Source of the DNA: Janthinobacterium sp. SUN073
Lineage (GTDB): Bacteria; Pseudomonadota; Gammaproteobacteria; Burkholderiales; Burkholderiaceae_D
Length of the DNA stretch: 64,000 bases
Assembly (NCBI RefSeq): GCF_030397665.1
Contig: NZ_JAPUBT010000004.1
Coordinates: 372,001 to 436,000 of the forward strand
Reading direction: 5' to 3'
Shown: positions 55,100 through 63,744 of the stretch, piece by piece
Layout of the letters: each line of letters opens with the position of its first letter
Numbering within the stretch: position 1 is the first letter of the stretch
Position numbers and translations under genes: made by a program
The notes under the pieces: model-generated
Told to the model about the DNA's origin: nothing
The model's database searches: none
Seen by the model: only the letters and a program-made list of their open reading frames with translations

Positions 55100-55657
55100 A
55101 TGCGATACCCAGCGACCGAGACGGCAGAAAAACACCAGCGTATCCTGCGGGAAGCGGCACGGCTATTCCGTGAGCAAGGCTTTGACGGCGTCAGCGTGGG
55201 GCAGATCATGCAGGCGACGGGGCTGACGCATGGCCCCTTCTACAACCACTTCGCCTCGAAGGAAGCGCTGATGGCCGAAAGCACCCTGCACGGCTCGGAA
55301 CACTCGCGCGCGGCGCTCGATGCGGCAACCATCAGCCCGGAAACCATGCGCCAGTATGTGCGCGACTATGTGAGCGCGGCCCACCGCGATGCGCCGGGCA
55401 ATGGCTGCCTGCTGGCGGCCCTGGCCGGCGACGCGCGCAAGCAGCCGGCCGTGCGTCCCGCCTTTACCTTCCACCTGAAATCCATCATCGGCAAGCTGGC
55501 GACACATTTTCCGTGGCAGAAAAAGCGCAACCCACGGCAGGACGCCATCGTCATGCTGTCGGCCATGGTGGGCGCCGTGGCGCTGGCGCGCGCCGTCGAC
55601 GATGAAGCGTTTTCGGATGAGATCCTGACAGCAGTGAACGCTGCTTTTACGACGTAG
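55100..55657 (+). CDS. TetR/AcrR-family regulator
   Basis: A 185-residue TetR-type repressor. The DNA-binding domain is ILREAARLFREQGFDGVSVGQIMQATGLTHGPFYNHFASKEALM at about 14-57 (LTHGPFYNHF is the recognition helix and turn). The ligand-binding domain includes NGCLLAALAGDARKQPAVR, seen in regulators of SDR and oxidoreductase genes. It is divergent from the SDR gene, and three matching palindromes lie between them, suggesting autoregulation and repression of the SDR. The ligand is not known. Confidence 0.9.
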   Translation: MRYPATETAEKHQRILREAARLFREQGFDGVSVGQIMQATGLTHGPFYNHFASKEALMAESTLHGSEHSRAALDAATISPETMRQYVRDYVSAAHRDAPGNGCLLAALAGDARKQPAVRPAFTFHLKSIIGKLATHFPWQKKRNPRQDAIVMLSAMVGAVALARAVDDEAFSDEILTAVNAAFTT

Positions 55658-55663
55658 GTCGGA

Positions 55664-56695
55664 TTAGCGCGCGAGCCACTGCGCGACTTGCCCGACCCTG
55701 TCTGCGACCGTGCCGGACACATCGACGTACGCAATCCCCCGCCGCGCAAGCTCGTCCCTGTACCACGCATGCTGGCGCGCGCGGAAATCGCCGTCGCGGC
55801 GTGTGCCGTCCTGGATGAAGGGAAAGTCGGGCGCGCACAGCAGCACCAGGTCGTAACGATGTTCGGCCAGCTGCGCCAGTTCCTGCTCGGCCCTGCCGAA
55901 CATCTCGACACAGTAAAAATACGTGGTAAGGGGCGACGTGTCGCAAAACAGCCAGCGCCGCGCAGCCAAGAGCGCCTGCGCTTCGCGGCGCAACTGTTCC
56001 CTGCCGATGTTCAGCAGATCGTCGTAGTGCAAAATGCCATCCTGGCTTTCCCACAGCTCGCGGCCATACTCGGCCACCCAGCCGGTATCGAAATGCGCTG
56101 CCAGCGCGGCGGCCAGGGTCGTCTTGCCGCTCGATTCGCCCCCCAGCACGCAGACACGCGTGACAAAGTCGGCGCGCACGACGGGCGACAGGAAGGCGCT
56201 GTGGGCCTGCGGGTCTTGCCTGACCCGCGTTCCGGACACGGGCACCAGCGTTCTCGCCTGGTCCACGCTGACATGCGCCACCGCTCCCATCGCGTAATGC
56301 CTTTCCAGCACACGCGCAAAGCCGGGACCGTAATCCTCGCTGCTGAACACCGCATCGACGGGCAGGTCCAGCACCGTCCAGCACAGCCAGCCCATGAAGT
56401 GGCGATGCGCATCGCCCTCATCGTCGTTGTGCGGCAGCGGATGCGCAGGCACGCCACGCGCCGCGCACAGGGCGGCCAGGCGGGCATCGTCGAGCACCAC
56501 GACCGCCGCCTGCGGGAAGCGAGCGCGCAGCCAGGTTTCCCGGCGCGCCGGTTCCAGGCCGGGAAATTCAGGCCTGGTGTAGCTGACCACCAGCAGCTCC
56601 TCGCACCCGTCCGTGGCGCGCTGTATCAATAGTTCATGGCCCAGGTGCAGCGGGCAGAATTTGCCCACCACGAGGCCGCGTTTATAAAGGTTCAT
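55664..56695 (-). CDS. NadR-like NMN adenylyltransferase/ribosylnicotinamide kinase without HTH
   Basis: A 343-residue bifunctional NAD-salvage protein. The N-terminal nucleotidyltransferase has GKFCPLHLGHELLI with H17-x-G-H20 and the VSGTRVR loop at about 153-159. The C-terminal kinase has a P-loop GGESSGKTTLA (185-195) and a Walker-B-like WLFCDTSPLTTYFY. The helix-turn-helix that makes enteric NadR a repressor is absent. It would convert nicotinamide riboside to NMN and NAD. It overlaps the adenylate-forming gene by 4 nt (56692-56695), so it belongs to that operon. Confidence 0.87.
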   Translation of the reverse strand: MNLYKRGLVVGKFCPLHLGHELLIQRATDGCEELLVVSYTRPEFPGLEPARRETWLRARFPQAAVVVLDDARLAALCAARGVPAHPLPHNDDEGDAHRHFMGWLCWTVLDLPVDAVFSSEDYGPGFARVLERHYAMGAVAHVSVDQARTLVPVSGTRVRQDPQAHSAFLSPVVRADFVTRVCVLGGESSGKTTLAAALAAHFDTGWVAEYGRELWESQDGILHYDDLLNIGREQLRREAQALLAARRWLFCDTSPLTTYFYCVEMFGRAEQELAQLAEHRYDLVLLCAPDFPFIQDGTRRDGDFRARQHAWYRDELARRGIAYVDVSGTVADRVGQVAQWLAR

Positions 56696-58071
56696 GCCAC
56701 TGCTTCCCGCAAATCCGAGGTGTATTGAATGATCTTGTCTTCCGCCAGCAAGGTGTCGACCGTGACGGCGCCGAAAAAAGGCGCCAGCAAGGTGCGCGCC
56801 TGGTCAGCCTGCGGCATGGCGCCCGGCGCCAGGCGCAGCACGACGCCGCCATCGCCATGCTGGTGCACGCCGAACAGGGCGATGGCCAGCGGCTTCAAGG
56901 CGTGCGTGATGTCGATATTGTTGATCCATTCGCCCTTGATCGTCCTGTAGCGCAAGGGGCTGCGGCCCGCCAGGCCCACCAGCACGGGGCCGTGCGGGCC
57001 GTGCGCCAGCGAGGCGTAATCGCCCGTGCGGTAGCGCACCAGGGGCAGGCAAAAGTTAAAGCCGCCCGTCACGGTGATTTCGCCGCGCTCCCCATCTGCC
57101 ACGGCCTTGCCTTCAGCATCGAGGATTTCCACATACAGCCGGTGCTGCAGCAGCACATGGCCGCCCGCCCGCTCGTCGTAGACGGCGACCGGACCCACTT
57201 CATTGAGCGAATAGATGTCGAGCACGGGACAACCGAAACGCTGTTCCAGGCGCGCGCGCATGCCGGGCAACAGCATCATCGAGACGGACAGCAGCGCGGC
57301 CGGCTTGTGCGTCATGGGCAGGGTCAGCAGCTCGACAAACGAGATGGGGTCGCCCGCGATCAGTTCGGGCGCCATGGCATCCAGATAGCGCGCGCGGTCT
57401 TCAGGTTGACGCCAGTCGTCCGGGTGCAGATTGATCTTCGCCAGGCCCGATTCGTCCATCGTGGGCGTGACGGAAACGTAGGTAAAGCAGCGGCGCTGGT
57501 GCCCCAGCAGCATGACGCCCACCTGCCCCGCGCCATGGCGCAAGGTCACGCCAAAGCGGCGCAGCGCACGCTTGTGGAAAGCCAGGTAGCGCCCCGCCAC
57601 CAGCGGGTGCGAAGCGATCAGCAGCGGGTGGCCCGTAGTGCCCGTGGTCTGGAAATTGATCATGCGCGCCAGGTCCGCATCGTCGGGCACGAAGGAGGCG
57701 ATATCGTGCGCCAGTTCGGCGCGGCTGATGGGTGCCACGTCCGCCAGGCGCGCGGGAGGCGAACCGCAGGCGCGGTAATGCGGCACCGTGGCATAAGTCG
57801 CCTTGAGAAAAGCCGGCAGCCAGGATGGCGGCGCGGCGGCGCTCCAAGCGACTACCGCGTCCATGACTTCCTGCTCATAATCGCGCAGTGCTTCAACCTC
57901 CCCTGCCTGCAGCTTGTTGCCGCTGCGGTTGCGGTACTGGGGCGCCGCGGGATGGCTGCGCAGTGTTGCCAGCATGCGCGCGCCCGCCGGCGTCAGGGTG
58001 GGACAGTAATCGAGGTCCGATTCCCAGGCGCCGCCCGGCAGATGGACGTCAGGTTTGCCAGCGAGCGTCAT
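56692..58071 (-). CDS. PaaK/CapK-like adenylate-forming (ANL) enzyme
   Basis: A 459-residue enzyme of the phenylacetate-CoA ligase-like branch. The AMP-binding P-loop is TTGTTG at 142-147, A5 is YSLNEVG, and A7 is RYRTGDYASL. The C-terminal lid follows (SPLRYRTIKGEWINNIDI). Such enzymes activate a carboxylic acid as an acyl-AMP. The acid is not known. It is coupled by 4-nt overlaps to genes on both sides (58068-58071 and 56692-56695), tying it to the coiled-coil protein and the NadR-like protein. Confidence 0.8.
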   Translation of the reverse strand: MTLAGKPDVHLPGGAWESDLDYCPTLTPAGARMLATLRSHPAAPQYRNRSGNKLQAGEVEALRDYEQEVMDAVVAWSAAAPPSWLPAFLKATYATVPHYRACGSPPARLADVAPISRAELAHDIASFVPDDADLARMINFQTTGTTGHPLLIASHPLVAGRYLAFHKRALRRFGVTLRHGAGQVGVMLLGHQRRCFTYVSVTPTMDESGLAKINLHPDDWRQPEDRARYLDAMAPELIAGDPISFVELLTLPMTHKPAALLSVSMMLLPGMRARLEQRFGCPVLDIYSLNEVGPVAVYDERAGGHVLLQHRLYVEILDAEGKAVADGERGEITVTGGFNFCLPLVRYRTGDYASLAHGPHGPVLVGLAGRSPLRYRTIKGEWINNIDITHALKPLAIALFGVHQHGDGGVVLRLAPGAMPQADQARTLLAPFFGAVTVDTLLAEDKIIQYTSDLREAVA

Positions 58072-58661
58072 TCGCGCGACCACTTGTCGGCCGATTCCTC
58101 GGCCGCCTTCTTCGCCAGCGCCTCGCGGATTTCCCGCGCGCGCTGCTCGGCCAGCCGGCTCGCTTCGAGCAGGCGGCGGCGCTCCGTGCCACTGATGGCG
58201 GACAATCTGTCCGTGGCTTGCGCCACGCTTTCATCGCGGGGCCGAAAGCCCAGGCGCGCCAGCACGATGCGCGCCAGTTCCTCGCGCCGCTCCGGGTCTT
58301 GCGTGAACTGGTGGGCGGGCGTACTGGCGGCAAGTTCGCGCGCCGCCTCGCCCAGCACCTGCAGTAGATCATGCTGCGGCAACTGCTGGCCGATGAACCA
58401 GTCGTCGGCCAGCAGCCAGCACAGGATCATCGCCAGCGCCAGCCGGTTGCGGTCGGCCTTCACTTGCGCGCCGATAAAACCCTGCAGTGACGCGGCCGGC
58501 GCGCGCGCGCCATGCAGCAGCAAAATATCGTTGACCAGCGCAGCCACCGCCACCGCCTGCGCATTGACGACACCGGCGATGCGGGGCTCGGCGAGGAATT
58601 CGACGGGGGTGTCGGCCAGGCGGTGGGTCAGGGTTTCGAGCAATGGGCCAGGAGTATTCAT
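58068..58661 (-). CDS. Unknown helical protein, 197 aa, with a coiled-coil tail
   Basis: Not recognised. The N-terminal part is predicted helical and Ala/Leu-rich, with ILCWLLADDWFIGQQLP in the centre. The C-terminal 45 residues (RRRLLEASRLAEQRAREIREALAKKAAEESADKW) form a charged coiled coil, cited for composition. No catalytic motif or signal peptide is visible. ATG 58661 is chosen over an in-frame TTG at 58688. It is 126 bp from the vWA stop with palindromic element copy 5 between, and is coupled to the adenylate-forming gene. It could be a scaffold or adaptor, which is a guess. Confidence 0.65.
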   Translation of the reverse strand: MNTPGPLLETLTHRLADTPVEFLAEPRIAGVVNAQAVAVAALVNDILLLHGARAPAASLQGFIGAQVKADRNRLALAMILCWLLADDWFIGQQLPQHDLLQVLGEAARELAASTPAHQFTQDPERREELARIVLARLGFRPRDESVAQATDRLSAISGTERRRLLEASRLAEQRAREIREALAKKAAEESADKWSRE

Positions 58662-58700
58662 CGTTTTGCTTTGAAATTCCAACCCCAAAATGCAACTGCC

Positions 58701-58766
58701 GGGGTCGGTTCCTTCAGAATCGCAATACGGTCCATTGGACCGTATTGCCCCTGAGGGTCCGACCCC
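58701..58766. repeat. Palindromic element copy 5 (66-bp core)
   Basis: Outer arms GGGGTCGG and CCGACCCC. The interior has GCAATACGGTCCA-T-TGGACCGTATTGC, a 13-bp perfect inner stem. Flanks are AACCCC (58681-58686) and GGGGTAA (58780-58786), the latter abutting the vWA stop codon at 58788-58790. It lies inside the MoxR/vWA cluster and may set differential expression of the two halves. Confidence 0.88.
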
Positions 58767-58787
58767 AGGTTTAGACGTTGGGGTAAT

Positions 58788-60557
58788 TTATACATAATGC
58801 CTGCGGCTGAACGCCCGCGCAAAGTCCAGCAAGTCCTCGTAGCGCTCGACGGCGTGGATGTCCCAGCCCTGTTCGCGGCGTGCGCGCTTCAAATCGTCAT
58901 AGGTTTGCCGCAGCCACTTGTTGGCCGCCGCGCCATCCCAGTCGCGCTCCAGGTTCAATGCCATGGTGCCGCCCGCGCCGCCCTGGGCCAGCGCTTTCGC
59001 CGAGATATCCCAGCCGCTGTTGCCCAGTTCATCATTATCGAACATGGTGGTGATGCCATCGTCGGAAATCATCAAAATGTGCGCGGGCCGCTCGCGCTTG
59101 CCCGCATAGGTCTGGCGCAGGCGGTGGATGGGAAAGCACGTGCCGCCGCCAAAGAATTCCGTCAGCACGCCCAGGATCATGTCTTCATCGCGCACAAAGC
59201 CGGGCGTCTGCATCACCTCGTTCTTGCCGCTCCACAGGGTCACCTGCACTTTCGCGCCAGCGCGCAGGGCGGACAAGGCGATGACGGCGCCGGCCAGGGT
59301 CAGGAACGAGGTGTGTGCCTGCGGGTTCGGCATGGAACCGGAACTGTCCACGTACATGTCCAGGTCGACGGGCACGGCGTCGATGGCGCGCGCCGGTTCG
59401 CGGCCATATACGCGGCGCACGGTGGTCACGCCCGGCACGGGGCGCGGCGACTGCATCACGGACTGCAGCCAGTCGATATCTTCCAGCGGGTCGCCGATTT
59501 CCCATGGCTCCAGCCCTTCCATCTGCGGTTCCTGCGACTCGGGCGCGGGGCGGCTGGGGAACGCCACCAGATGCGGCAAGGCCCGCTCGCGGTAATAGCG
59601 GATGGCGATTTCATGGTCGCTCAGGTCCACGCCCGAGGCCCTCAAAATATCGCCCAGTTCGAACGGTTCGCGCAGTTGCCCGCCACCCGATCTGGCAGGC
59701 GCCTCGGCCGGCGGCTCCTCGCCATCGAGGCCGGAGATGCGTTTGTCGTGCACGGGATGGATGGCGCCGCCCTCCTCATCATCCTCGATCTGCTGCGCGC
59801 CGTAGGTCTGGCAGCCCCTGGCCGCGTCGCGCGTGTCGAGAAGGTAGCGACTCGGGCTCAAGGCATCCGTATCCTCGACCAGGTAAGGCAGCAGCAAGGT
59901 GGCGAAGCGCCCCGCCGCCAGCATCCAGTCGTTCGCATACACGCGTATCAGGCGCGCGCCCAGCCAGGCATCCGTGTCCAGGCGCTCGTCGGCGTGCTCA
60001 CCGCCGCCCAATTCTCCCTTTTCCAGCTGCCACAGGTTTTCATAGATGCGCATGTACAGGGTCCACACGCCACCGCTCTTAGCATCAGCTTGCGCCGTGC
60101 GCCCCTGCTGCAGCTTGCGGTAGATGTCGGCCATGCGCAAATTCGCCTGGCGCTGCAGACGGTCGTTGATGAACAGGTCCGTGTACAGGTTGGCCACCAT
60201 GGGCGCGTGCTGCTCCAGGGTCGGCAAGGCGCGGCGCATGCGCGCCAGCAGGCGGAACTGGTCACTGGCGCTGCCCGGCGCGAGGATGTGGTGGCCGATT
60301 TCATGCGCGAGGATTTCCAGCGCATAGCCGTCCAGGCCCAGTTCCGTCACCAGCGGCAAATCCACCACCACGCTCTGGTCCAGCAAACGGATCATGGCAA
60401 AGCTGCCGGACAGCCCCTGCTTGCCGGCCTCGACGCGGCTGGCGCACAGATTCGGGTCGCGCAGGCGCGTAAATTTGCTCCACACGGCCAGGGCCTCGGG
60501 CCATGCGGCGCGCCAGCTGTCGATCAGCGCGGTGTCGGCGGTCTCGGTCTTTTTCAT
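58788..60557 (-). CDS. Zinc-metallopeptidase/vWA fusion protein
   Basis: A 589-residue protein. Residues about 60-135 contain H85-E-I-G-H89-H90, a HExxH zincin motif, with a later acidic stretch (LYTDLFIND at about 124-132) that could give the third ligand. The middle (230-390) is charged and partly low-complexity. The C-terminal vWA domain (about 397-589) has an intact MIDAS: D404-S-S-G-S408, T473 and D499. It works on the cytosolic side, as no signal is present. vWA proteins next to MoxR ATPases act as partners in remodelling or conflict systems. It overlaps the upstream gene by 4 nt. Confidence 0.82.
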   Translation of the reverse strand: MKKTETADTALIDSWRAAWPEALAVWSKFTRLRDPNLCASRVEAGKQGLSGSFAMIRLLDQSVVVDLPLVTELGLDGYALEILAHEIGHHILAPGSASDQFRLLARMRRALPTLEQHAPMVANLYTDLFINDRLQRQANLRMADIYRKLQQGRTAQADAKSGGVWTLYMRIYENLWQLEKGELGGGEHADERLDTDAWLGARLIRVYANDWMLAAGRFATLLLPYLVEDTDALSPSRYLLDTRDAARGCQTYGAQQIEDDEEGGAIHPVHDKRISGLDGEEPPAEAPARSGGGQLREPFELGDILRASGVDLSDHEIAIRYYRERALPHLVAFPSRPAPESQEPQMEGLEPWEIGDPLEDIDWLQSVMQSPRPVPGVTTVRRVYGREPARAIDAVPVDLDMYVDSSGSMPNPQAHTSFLTLAGAVIALSALRAGAKVQVTLWSGKNEVMQTPGFVRDEDMILGVLTEFFGGGTCFPIHRLRQTYAGKRERPAHILMISDDGITTMFDNDELGNSGWDISAKALAQGGAGGTMALNLERDWDGAAANKWLRQTYDDLKRARREQGWDIHAVERYEDLLDFARAFSRRHYV

Positions 60558-61525
60558 GCGAGCGGCAGCAGGCGGATCGCGTGCGTCCACGGCGACGTGA
60601 TGGCCAGCGTGTGTGCATTCGCGGCAAGCGCGATGTCGCCGGCCGGCAGGTCGAGCACGATGCTGCGCGCGCCGATATGCACGGTCGCGCCATCGAGGCG
60701 CACGTCCGCCGGCAAGCCGGTAGTCGCCTGCTCAAACTCCTGCGCCGTGGCGCCATGCAGCACGGCGCCATAGGCATCGGCCACCAGCAGATAATGACGT
60801 TCGCCGCTGCGCACGACAAAACCATCGTTTGTGGCACACACCTGGGGCGGCGTGCCGAAGTCGCCACCGAGGCCGCTGAAGCTGCCGAACTCCCTGCCGT
60901 CCGCATTGCCGCGCCACGGATTCGCCATCAGCTGCGCATGCACCTGCGGCCAATGCGCACCGGGCTCGCCAAAGGCGGCCAGCGCCAAGGCGGGCGGCAA
61001 GGTGTCGGCGGCGGCCAGCGCGCCCTGGCGAAAATGCGCGACACCGGCGCGCCAGGCCAGCACCTGGCCCACGGCGCGCAGCTGCGCCAGCGTGGCGATC
61101 TGCGCTGCCAGGGCGGCCAGCTCGCGCTGCCACTGCGCGGGCCGCGCGCCCGCCACGGAGGCTAGGTGGAGGGCGGCATTACTGAGCATGCCCAGCACCT
61201 CGACGGGGGCCGTCGCCAGCAGCGGAGAAAACTGCGGTGCGAGTTCGCGCCAGACGGTATTGACGAAAGGGTTTTTCGCGGCCGGACCGGCCAGGCCATG
61301 ACCCACCAGTTCCAGGGCCATGTCGTAGGCGGCCAGGGTCGCGCCGCCCACGCGCTCGGGCGCATCGGCGGCCACGGCCACCACCAGCGGATCGACACCA
61401 TCGAGTAAAAAGGCGCCGAAGGCGGCCATGTCGAGCGAGGGAAAGCGCCGGCGCGCTTCCGCCGCGCGCGCATTGAACTGGGCGCGGCCGCTGGCGAGTA
61501 TCGAGGCAAAGACAGGAGAGATCAT
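60554..61525 (-). CDS. Unknown protein, 323 aa, in the MoxR/vWA cluster
   Basis: Not recognised. The N-terminal two thirds are Ala/Leu-rich helices (for example DPLVVAVAADAPERVGGATL and PVEVLGMLSNAALHLASVAG), possibly a helical repeat. The C-terminal 120 residues are beta-rich (GFVVRSGERHYLLVADAYG, ARSIVLDLPAGDIALAANAHTL). No signal peptide or catalytic motif is evident. ATG 61525 has GAGGAG 5 nt upstream. It is sandwiched between the 157-aa gene (9-nt gap) and the vWA gene (4-nt overlap), so it is surely co-translated. It may be the variable partner of the MoxR/vWA pair. Confidence 0.7.
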   Translation of the reverse strand: MISPVFASILASGRAQFNARAAEARRRFPSLDMAAFGAFLLDGVDPLVVAVAADAPERVGGATLAAYDMALELVGHGLAGPAAKNPFVNTVWRELAPQFSPLLATAPVEVLGMLSNAALHLASVAGARPAQWQRELAALAAQIATLAQLRAVGQVLAWRAGVAHFRQGALAAADTLPPALALAAFGEPGAHWPQVHAQLMANPWRGNADGREFGSFSGLGGDFGTPPQVCATNDGFVVRSGERHYLLVADAYGAVLHGATAQEFEQATTGLPADVRLDGATVHIGARSIVLDLPAGDIALAANAHTLAITSPWTHAIRLLPLA

Positions 61526-61534
61526 CGCCACTCC

Positions 61535-62008
61535 TCAGTCGCTGTGCGAAAAGTGCAGCAGATAGCGTTCATCCCCCAGTTCGAACGCGATCTCGTCCCA
61601 ATGAATCGCATACCAAAAACCGGAGGGCGGCGTCATCGTCACGGCGTGCAGGGAAAACCCGCCCAGCGCGTCGTCGAGCGACTCCAGGAAGGCAGCCACC
61701 AGCTGCGCGCGAAAGCGCCCGGGTGGCGCCGCCTGCATGTGCCGCGACGAGAAAAACCAGCGCTGGCAGACCTGTTCCAGGTGCGCGCGCCCGCACGGCG
61801 CCGGCTCGATGTGCCACAAGGCCGCCGGCAAGTCACGGGCGGGGTCGATGACGTTCAGGGCATAATCTTCGACGCGCAAGCCCAGCGCCGTGGCGAGATC
61901 GGGCGCATCGGGCAGGCGCCGCAACTCGTAGCTCGCGCACAGGTCGCTCGCTTCTCCATTGAGTATGGCCAGCGCTTCCAGGAAGCCTTGACAATGCTGG
62001 ATACTCAT
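61535..62008 (-). CDS. Unknown protein, 157 aa, in the MoxR/vWA cluster
   Basis: Not recognised. A small, acidic soluble protein with mixed alpha/beta character: LPDAPDLATALGLRVEDYALNVIDPARDLP and SGFWYAIHWDEIAFELGDERYLLHFSHSD are likely strands, cited for composition. No signal or catalytic motif. Its start overlaps the MoxR stop by 4 nt (62005-62008), so translation is coupled to the ATPase. It could be an adaptor between the AAA+ ring and the vWA protein. Confidence 0.7.
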   Translation of the reverse strand: MSIQHCQGFLEALAILNGEASDLCASYELRRLPDAPDLATALGLRVEDYALNVIDPARDLPAALWHIEPAPCGRAHLEQVCQRWFFSSRHMQAAPPGRFRAQLVAAFLESLDDALGGFSLHAVTMTPPSGFWYAIHWDEIAFELGDERYLLHFSHSD

Positions 62009-63585
62009 TGCGAACGCAGCCAGTTGCGGTAATTCGTATAGCGCTGGTGCAGGTATTTCAATTTCAGCAGATCGTCATACAGGGGACCATACAGCTTGCG
62101 CCCTTTCGTGCGTTCGCCGATCAGCTTTTCGATGCGGTTGAGGCGCGCCAGGGTTTCGCGTTCGCTGACGCCATCGAGGCCCAGGTCGAATTCGGCCGAC
62201 AGCACGCCGACCGGGTCGTCGCGGTCCAGGTCCAGGCGGTTGAATTCATCGTTGGACAAATCGAACAAACGGCGCAGCCAGCCCAGTCTGTCGCTGCGGT
62301 AGGCGGCGTTTTCCGGCAGCGCGAAGAATGGCGCGTCTGGGTCCGGCTGCAGCTTGTTGTGCAGCACAAACGGCAGCACCTGGCGCAAGTCTTCCAGCTC
62401 CACTTCACCGTTACCGCGAAAATACGCCATGGCCTTGGCGTAGATCATGAGCGCCATCAGGGTGCGCACGGAGATGCCATTCAAGGTCTGGCAACCGAGA
62501 TCCTTCAGGCGGTCGCGCCCATTGTCGGCCGCCTGCGCGGCGCCCCGGTCGGCGCCGGCCAGGCGGGCCGTATCCTTGGTCATGTATTCGAACTGGCCGC
62601 CCGCCGTCTCGAACAGCTCGAACTGGCTGGCGAAAAATTCCAGGCGGCGCCGCACGGCGGCCGGTATGCCTACCTGGCGGATCGCCTCGCCGATCTGGTC
62701 AACTTCCCCTTCCGTGAAGATGATATCGGGCGGCACCAGCTCTTCGGGCCGCAGGTTTTCTTCCACACGCAGCAGCAGCTCGTTCAGGAAGCGCGGGTTG
62801 AAGGCCAGCGCCTGCACCGTCACGTCGACCCGGTCGCGCAGCGCTTCGATCACCTGGTAGGTGCCGCCGCCCTGGTCGTCGTTGGCCGTCAGATACCAGG
62901 CCGCTTCCGGGCACTCGTAAATATGGTTCAGCACTTCCGCGTAATTGTCGCCCATGACGGTCAGCAGCGCGCTTTGCGTGCGCGTGGGGATGCGGTTGTA
63001 TTCATCGACAATCTTCACGCGCATGCCCAGCCAGGCGCGCCAGGCGATGCGGATATCGTCCATGCTTTGCGCGTTGACCAGGTCCGCCGGCAGCGGGTTG
63101 CCCAGCAAGTCGGCCACCGTCATTTGCGGGTGACCGTGCTGCATGGCGCGCTTGACTTCCTTGACGGTGGAGCCGGCCAGCACGCCCATCAGCAAGGCGC
63201 TGGCCGTCTTGCCCCGTCCCGGCCCGCCGACGAACAGGCATTTGCGGCGCGTGGCAAACGTCAGCAGCGGCAGCAAAATAAAACTCGAATAGCTTTGCGC
63301 CGACGGCAGATTCAGGGTGCGGCGGCTGTCGCCCACGGAGTACGTCTGCGACGGGCCATCGTTGTATTCGATGTCGTAATGGGGACTGATGATGGCGTGA
63401 TTGACGATCCAGAAATACGCCTGGCGCAGCTTTTCATCGAAAGGCCGCGCTGCCGCCTCGCCTTCCGCTCCCAGCGCGATGGGGCCCTGGTACAGGTCCG
63501 CCACATCGAACTGCCGCGCGGCAGGCGCGGACTTGGGTTTGGTGGGGGCCTGGGAGATGCGCTGGAACAGGTTGAAGGGGGACAT
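62005..63585 (-). CDS. MoxR-type AAA+ ATPase
   Basis: A 526-residue AAA+ protein. Walker A is GGPGRGKT at 120-127, Walker B is VKIVDEYNRIP with D194-E195, and sensor 1 is N235 in YLTANDD. The lid region and a long C-terminal helical part follow from about 290. MoxR proteins act as chaperone-like remodelers together with vWA proteins, here the metallopeptidase/vWA fusion. It is the first gene of the cluster; palindromic element copy 6 lies upstream, between it and an ABC-2 permease gene on the same strand. Confidence 0.9.
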   Translation of the reverse strand: MSPFNLFQRISQAPTKPKSAPAARQFDVADLYQGPIALGAEGEAAARPFDEKLRQAYFWIVNHAIISPHYDIEYNDGPSQTYSVGDSRRTLNLPSAQSYSSFILLPLLTFATRRKCLFVGGPGRGKTASALLMGVLAGSTVKEVKRAMQHGHPQMTVADLLGNPLPADLVNAQSMDDIRIAWRAWLGMRVKIVDEYNRIPTRTQSALLTVMGDNYAEVLNHIYECPEAAWYLTANDDQGGGTYQVIEALRDRVDVTVQALAFNPRFLNELLLRVEENLRPEELVPPDIIFTEGEVDQIGEAIRQVGIPAAVRRRLEFFASQFELFETAGGQFEYMTKDTARLAGADRGAAQAADNGRDRLKDLGCQTLNGISVRTLMALMIYAKAMAYFRGNGEVELEDLRQVLPFVLHNKLQPDPDAPFFALPENAAYRSDRLGWLRRLFDLSNDEFNRLDLDRDDPVGVLSAEFDLGLDGVSERETLARLNRIEKLIGERTKGRKLYGPLYDDLLKLKYLHQRYTNYRNWLRSQ

Positions 63586-63630
63586 GGTGATTCTCAGAAA
63601 GGCAGCGAGTCAAACCCTAAGCCAAGGACT

Positions 63631-63696
63631 GGGGTCGGACCCTCAGGGGGAATGCAGTCCAATGGACTGCATTCCAATCCCTTTGGGTCCGACCCC
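63631..63696. repeat. Palindromic element copy 6 (66-bp core)
   Basis: Outer arms GGGGTCGGACCC and GGGTCCGACCCC. The interior has GGAATGCAGTCC-AAT-GGACTGCATTCC, a 12-bp perfect stem. Flanks are AAACCC (63612-63617) and GGGGTT (63708-63713). It sits 31 nt after the ABC permease stop and upstream of moxR. Confidence 0.88.
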
Positions 63697-63744
63697 GGCA
63701 TTTCGCAGGGGTTACGGAAACGAAATTATTGCATATCGTTCCCA

